Below, in pieces: positions 60,671 to 64,000 of a stretch of DNA of 64,000 nucleotides. The stretch is from positions 1 to 64,000 of the forward strand of contig CAJOJE010000006.1 in NCBI GenBank assembly GCA_905234865.1, in the 5' to 3' direction. Under the pieces are notes generated by a model. The model saw nothing but the letters and a program-made list of their open reading frames with translations, had not been told where the DNA came from and did not search any database. The DNA comes from Candidatus Gastranaerophilales bacterium (GTDB lineage: Bacteria > Cyanobacteriota > Vampirovibrionia > Gastranaerophilales > Gastranaerophilaceae). The translations under genes and the position numbers were made by a program. The first letter of the stretch is position 1; every line of letters begins with the position of its first letter.

Positions 60671-61780
60671 ATGTGCCGTATTGGGGCAATTAAGTCAAAT
60701 GAATATTTTCATCCGAGCAAAACTTTGGAATTAATGAGGTCGCAGCAAAAAGGACATGATAATTCGGGATTTGCTTTTGTTATGCAGGATTTAGGGGGGA
60801 TTTTTGAACCGTATAAAGATTTACCCTTGTTATCAATGGCATGTACGGATAAAGGAATGAGAACAGCCGAGGATATTCTTCATTCAATAGGTTTTACAAG
60901 GTTATATCAATGGACGCCCGATATAAACAAAACAAAAGAAGGCTTGCAGATTTCTCCCATGCCTAATTATGTTTTTGAAGTTTTTAATTATCCGAAATTG
61001 TATAAATACGCTACAAAAGAGGAAAAAGAAGAACTTTTGGTCGATACGAGGCTGAAATTAAGAAAAGCTCTTGAAGAAGAAGATGAAGGATATATTTATT
61101 CCTTTTGGCATGATGTTTTGATGTTAAAAGAAATAGGAAATCCGAAAGATATAGGAACTTATTTCGGGCTTCATACTCCGAATAAAGATTTTGTTTCAAA
61201 AATAATTACCGTTCAATGTCGCCAAAATACAAATTACGATATTGTGCGTTATGCGGCGCACCCGTTTTTCTTACAAGGGTATACCGTTTTAGCAAACGGC
61301 GAAAATACGTTTTATGAAAAAAACAAAAATTTTCAAAAAAATCTTCATAAAGGATATATAGGGTTTGAATCGGATTCACAATGTTTCTTATATACGCTTC
61401 ATTACGTGAATAAAATTTTAAAATGGCCCTTAAAATATTATAAACACGTTATTACCCCTCTTGAATACGAAGAAATGATAACAAGAGAAGACAAAGAAGT
61501 TTTATTGAGAATTAAGGCTTCCCTTTCTCACCTTGAAATCAACGGCCCGAACACCATTATAGGAGTTACTCCCGACGGTACTTTGTTTGTAACTTGCGAC
61601 AGCAAAAAACTAAGACCCGTTGTTGTCGGAAGGGACAATAAAACGGTCGTTATTACAAGTGAAGTTACGGGTATAAACGAAGTCCTACCCAAAAGAAACA
61701 CAGAAACCGACATTTACCCGAATGAAAGGGAAATGGTAGTCGTTGACAATAATTTAGGAATACAAAGATGGCAGCAGTAG
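60671..61780 (+). CDS. Class II glutamine amidotransferase subunit of split glutamate synthase
   Basis: This 369-residue protein is a class II glutamine amidotransferase like the N-terminal part of GltB. The catalytic cysteine is Cys2 (MCRIGAIKS), exposed when the initiator Met is removed. Further features are QQKGHDNSGFAFVMQDL and NTIIGVTPDGTLFVT. It releases ammonia from glutamine for transfer to 2-oxoglutarate. The separate-gene form occurs in archaea, Thermotogae and some anaerobes. It is followed by the synthase/ferredoxin subunit with a 13-base overlap, then the GXGXG subunit, giving translational coupling of all three. Confidence 0.92.
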   Translation: MCRIGAIKSNEYFHPSKTLELMRSQQKGHDNSGFAFVMQDLGGIFEPYKDLPLLSMACTDKGMRTAEDILHSIGFTRLYQWTPDINKTKEGLQISPMPNYVFEVFNYPKLYKYATKEEKEELLVDTRLKLRKALEEEDEGYIYSFWHDVLMLKEIGNPKDIGTYFGLHTPNKDFVSKIITVQCRQNTNYDIVRYAAHPFFLQGYTVLANGENTFYEKNKNFQKNLHKGYIGFESDSQCFLYTLHYVNKILKWPLKYYKHVITPLEYEEMITREDKEVLLRIKASLSHLEINGPNTIIGVTPDGTLFVTCDSKKLRPVVVGRDNKTVVITSEVTGINEVLPKRNTETDIYPNEREMVVVDNNLGIQRWQQ

Positions 61781-63411
61781 ATACAACAAAAATTGATAAA
61801 CAAGATTTAGTCTGGCAAATTGAACATAAGTCGGAAAATTGTGCATTGTGCGGAAAATGTGTTGCTGCATGTACGTTTGGAGCAATTAAAGCAGATGTTA
61901 TAAGAAAACGTGAAATAATTTCGACAGATTTAACCCCGAACCCAAAATCCGTTGAAAAAGCAATTCCCGTTATAAAACAAGTTGTCACGAAGTCAAAAAA
62001 TTGCGTAGGGTGCGGAATGTGCGCAAAAGTTTGCGAAAACGGCGCAATTAAACCCGTTTATAACGAAAGACACAGAATGAACGTTAAATACAGGGCAAAT
62101 AACGCAGAATCTCCGAAAAGAGGCGGAAGAACAAATCTTCATACGGAAGGAAGAACTTTAGACAAAATCAAAGTCGGCAGAATTTCTCAAATGACAGACC
62201 CCTCGCTTGATGCAATGCGCCATACTTTTGAACTTTTGGCGCCGTTCGGAAGAGTTATGCCCCCTGAAAATCTTCCTTTAGAAGTTGATTCAACGGGTAA
62301 TTTACAGCTTAATAAAAAAATTCCCACAACTCGTTGGATATATCCGATTATAATAGGCGATATGTCAATTGGCGCACTATCTCCGAGGCTTTGGGAAGCA
62401 GTTTCGATTGCGGTTGCTTATTTAAACGAAGTTTATCATATTCCGATAAGAATGTGTTCGGGCGAAGGCGGAGTTCCCGAAAAATTAATCCGCTCAAAAT
62501 ATATCAAATATTTAATCATACAAATTGCTTCAGGGCACTTCGGCTGGAACAGAATTATAAATTCAATGCCATATATGGTGGATGATCCTGCGGGGATTAT
62601 GATTAAAATAGGGCAAGGCGCAAAACCCGGGGATGGCGGACTTTTGTTATCCAAAAAAGTTGCGCCTCATATTCAAGAAATAAGAGGCGTGCCGAAATCC
62701 GACCTTTTATCTCCTCCAAATCATCAAGGGCTTTATTCGATTGAAGAAAGCGTTCAAAAAATGTTTTTATCAATGAATGCGGCATTTAAATTCAGAGTTC
62801 CCGTTTCAATTAAAGTCGCTGCTTCTACAACGAGCGTTTCCGTTTATAATAATTTATTGCGTGACCCTTATGATATCGTGGGCGGATTTTTCTTAGACGG
62901 TATAGCAGGCGGTACGGGCGCAGCGCATGAAATATCTTTAGATCATACGGGTCATCCGATTGTATCAAGGCTTAGAGATTGTTATTTGGCAGCCGTTCAT
63001 CAAGGAAAACAGGGTCAAATTCCTCTTTGGGCTGCAGGAGGTTTAGGCATGAAAGGTACTCTTGCCGCAGATGCCTTCAAAATGATTTGTCTTGGCGCAA
63101 ACGGCGTATTTACGGGTCGTTTGATTTTACAAATTGCAGGATGTCTGGGCGATGATTACGGAAGATGTAATGCTTGTAATACAGGGCTTTGTCCTGCAGG
63201 GCTTACTACTCAAAACCCGATTTTAATGAAAAGGCTTGATATAGATAAAGCGGCGCAAAATATCGTTAATTATTTCCTTGCAACCGATATTGAGCTTAAA
63301 AAATTAATGGCGCCTATCGGTAACTCAAGTTTACCCGTCGGACGTTCAGACGCTCTTGTTACGGTTGATAAGAATGTTGCCGAAAGACTCGGCATTCAGC
63401 ATGTTTGTTAA
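61768..63411 (+). CDS. Glutamate synthase FMN/Fe-S subunit with N-terminal ferredoxin domain
   Basis: This 547-residue protein is the central GltB domain. An N-terminal pair of 4Fe-4S motifs (CALCGKCVAAC and CVGCGMCAKVC) receives electrons, probably from ferredoxin or a partner. The FMN barrel has DLLSPPNHQGLYSIEES and FFLDGIAGGTGAAHEIS, and its Fe-S site is GRCNACNTGLCPAGLTTQNP. It converts 2-oxoglutarate plus ammonia to glutamate. ATG 61768 overlaps the upstream amidotransferase gene. This architecture is the archaeal or anaerobic type. Confidence 0.94.
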   Translation: MAAVDTTKIDKQDLVWQIEHKSENCALCGKCVAACTFGAIKADVIRKREIISTDLTPNPKSVEKAIPVIKQVVTKSKNCVGCGMCAKVCENGAIKPVYNERHRMNVKYRANNAESPKRGGRTNLHTEGRTLDKIKVGRISQMTDPSLDAMRHTFELLAPFGRVMPPENLPLEVDSTGNLQLNKKIPTTRWIYPIIIGDMSIGALSPRLWEAVSIAVAYLNEVYHIPIRMCSGEGGVPEKLIRSKYIKYLIIQIASGHFGWNRIINSMPYMVDDPAGIMIKIGQGAKPGDGGLLLSKKVAPHIQEIRGVPKSDLLSPPNHQGLYSIEESVQKMFLSMNAAFKFRVPVSIKVAASTTSVSVYNNLLRDPYDIVGGFFLDGIAGGTGAAHEISLDHTGHPIVSRLRDCYLAAVHQGKQGQIPLWAAGGLGMKGTLAADAFKMICLGANGVFTGRLILQIAGCLGDDYGRCNACNTGLCPAGLTTQNPILMKRLDIDKAAQNIVNYFLATDIELKKLMAPIGNSSLPVGRSDALVTVDKNVAERLGIQHVC

Positions 63412-63426
63412 TATTGAAGGTTAAAA

Positions 63427-64000
63427 ATGAATACTACTATAATTGACAGTTTACAAGACAATAAAAGACTATCCACAAAAGAACTCCTTGATTTGATTTA
63501 TGCAAAAATCGAAATGGGATTTAACGAGTTTAAAATTTTAGCATCGGGTCAGCATGATATAGGCGGTCCTCTTTGGGCAAAAGACGGCAGACCTCTTGTT
63601 TTCCACATAACAAACCCCGGTCAAAGAGTGGGTTCTATGGGAATGAAGGGAACAAAAATTATAGTAAAAGGTTCTGCCCCTGCTGATGTAGGTTGGCTTA
63701 ATTCGGGAGCGGAAATTGTTGTTCTGGGTGATGCGGGTGATACTGCGGCGCATTGTCAGGCTTCGGGGAAAATTTATATAGGCGGCAGAGTAGGAACTCG
63801 TTCGGGCGCTTTAATGAAACATGACCCCAAATTTGAAGAACCCGAATTTTGGGTTTTAAAAAATACGGGCTCATTTTCTTTTGAATTTATGGGCGGCGGA
63901 AAAGCCGTTGTTTGTGGCTGGGGCTGCGAGGATACGGAGTCTGTTCTCTCAAATCGCTCCTGCTGCGGTATGGTGGGCGGTGTCGTATATGTCAGAGGTA
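63427..64000 (+). CDS. GXGXG subunit of split glutamate synthase (3' end outside the window)
   Basis: The frame starts at ATG 63427 and remains open to the window edge, giving the first ~191 residues. The beta-helix GXGXG repeats are visible: GSMGMKGTKIIVKGSAPADV, then EIVVLGDAGDTAAHCQASG, KIYIGGRVGTRSGALMKHDP and GMVGGVVYVRG. This is the third domain of GltB encoded as a separate gene, which helps hold the FMN domain in place. It follows the synthase subunit by 15 bases in the operon. Confidence 0.9.
   Translation, partial: MNTTIIDSLQDNKRLSTKELLDLIYAKIEMGFNEFKILASGQHDIGGPLWAKDGRPLVFHITNPGQRVGSMGMKGTKIIVKGSAPADVGWLNSGAEIVVLGDAGDTAAHCQASGKIYIGGRVGTRSGALMKHDPKFEEPEFWVLKNTGSFSFEFMGGGKAVVCGWGCEDTESVLSNRSCCGMVGGVVYVRG

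Noticed and set aside
1-64000. CRISPR array or intact prophage
   Set aside because: No regularly spaced repeats of 25-40 bases and no capsid, tail, portal or integrase genes were seen; the only phage-like trace is the decayed Mu-type remnant.

Overview
The window is AT-rich chromosomal DNA from a strict anaerobe with an outer membrane. Anaerobic markers are the glycyl-radical ribonucleotide reductase (nrdD, nrdG), a trimeric bifurcating-type [FeFe] hydrogenase, the hydrogenase maturase HydG and a ferredoxin-type split glutamate synthase. Outer-membrane markers are an LpxA homologue, a family 9 (heptosyltransferase-like) glycosyltransferase and an OmpH/Skp-like chaperone. Several traits point to a gut member of the non-photosynthetic Cyanobacteriota (Vampirovibrionia/Gastranaerophilales): small proteins with an N-terminal INFGKG-like motif, a secreted RLxRLE-repeat protein, a solo LuxR-type HTH protein, and TTTTCCACA-like 9-mers beside dnaN. 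This assignment is an inference; no 16S rRNA gene is present.

Region by region. 1-6700: a probable phosphate-response block with a Na/Pi cotransporter, a small membrane protein, a frameshifted lpxA and a PhoR/PhoB-like two-component system. A CTAACA-N5-CTAACA repeat precedes three transcription units there. 6800-8490: a decayed Mu-type transposon (MuA N-terminus, MuB C-terminus) beside tRNA-Ser. 8600-11350: a membrane glycosyltransferase-like protein, fabI and the RNase P RNA. 11500-18970: an envelope or secondary-product block (solo HTH, ATP-grasp ligase, esterase, GT9, DHA2 efflux pump, a GT-C protein split by an A7 slip, a papain-like peptidase). 19000-25200: a structured-RNA candidate, tRNA-Leu, smpB, nrdDG, a lipase and hypotheticals. 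25280-30320: thioesterase, two DAACS symporters, and an Lrp regulator with an aminotransferase. 30330-36040: secreted TPR and repeat proteins, hpf, a DtxR regulator, hydG and an INFGKG protein. 36300-42300: a copper ATPase with an in-frame copZ-like tail, an aminotransferase, a hydrolase and hypotheticals. 42500-49900: mnmG, skp-like, thrB, dnaN and comF on the minus strand, then queA and split chromate transporters on the plus strand; this is a candidate origin neighbourhood. 49800-54950: glutamate-cysteine ligase, NfeD and flotillin, and a protein made only of Clp-N repeats. 55100-59200: the hydrogenase operon. 59286-59543: a long-form SRP RNA. 59600-64000: a TIM-barrel protein, a tiny zinc-ribbon gene and the split glutamate synthase, the last gene running off the end.

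How the genes fit together. HydG helps build the active site of the HndA/C/D-type hydrogenase, which can re-oxidise NADH and ferredoxin as H2. The ferredoxin-like domains of the glutamate synthase fit the same low-potential electron economy. NrdDG supplies deoxynucleotides without oxygen. FabI, the acyl-ACP thioesterase, LpxA and GT9 belong to lipid and envelope construction. The most unusual items are the repeated Pho-like boxes, the copA-copZ fusion that keeps an internal ribosome-binding site, the Clp-N-only protein, the Zn-ribbon flotillin, the dnaN/comF 9-mer cluster, the unassigned structured RNA near 19060, and two genes broken by a single missing A in an A-run.
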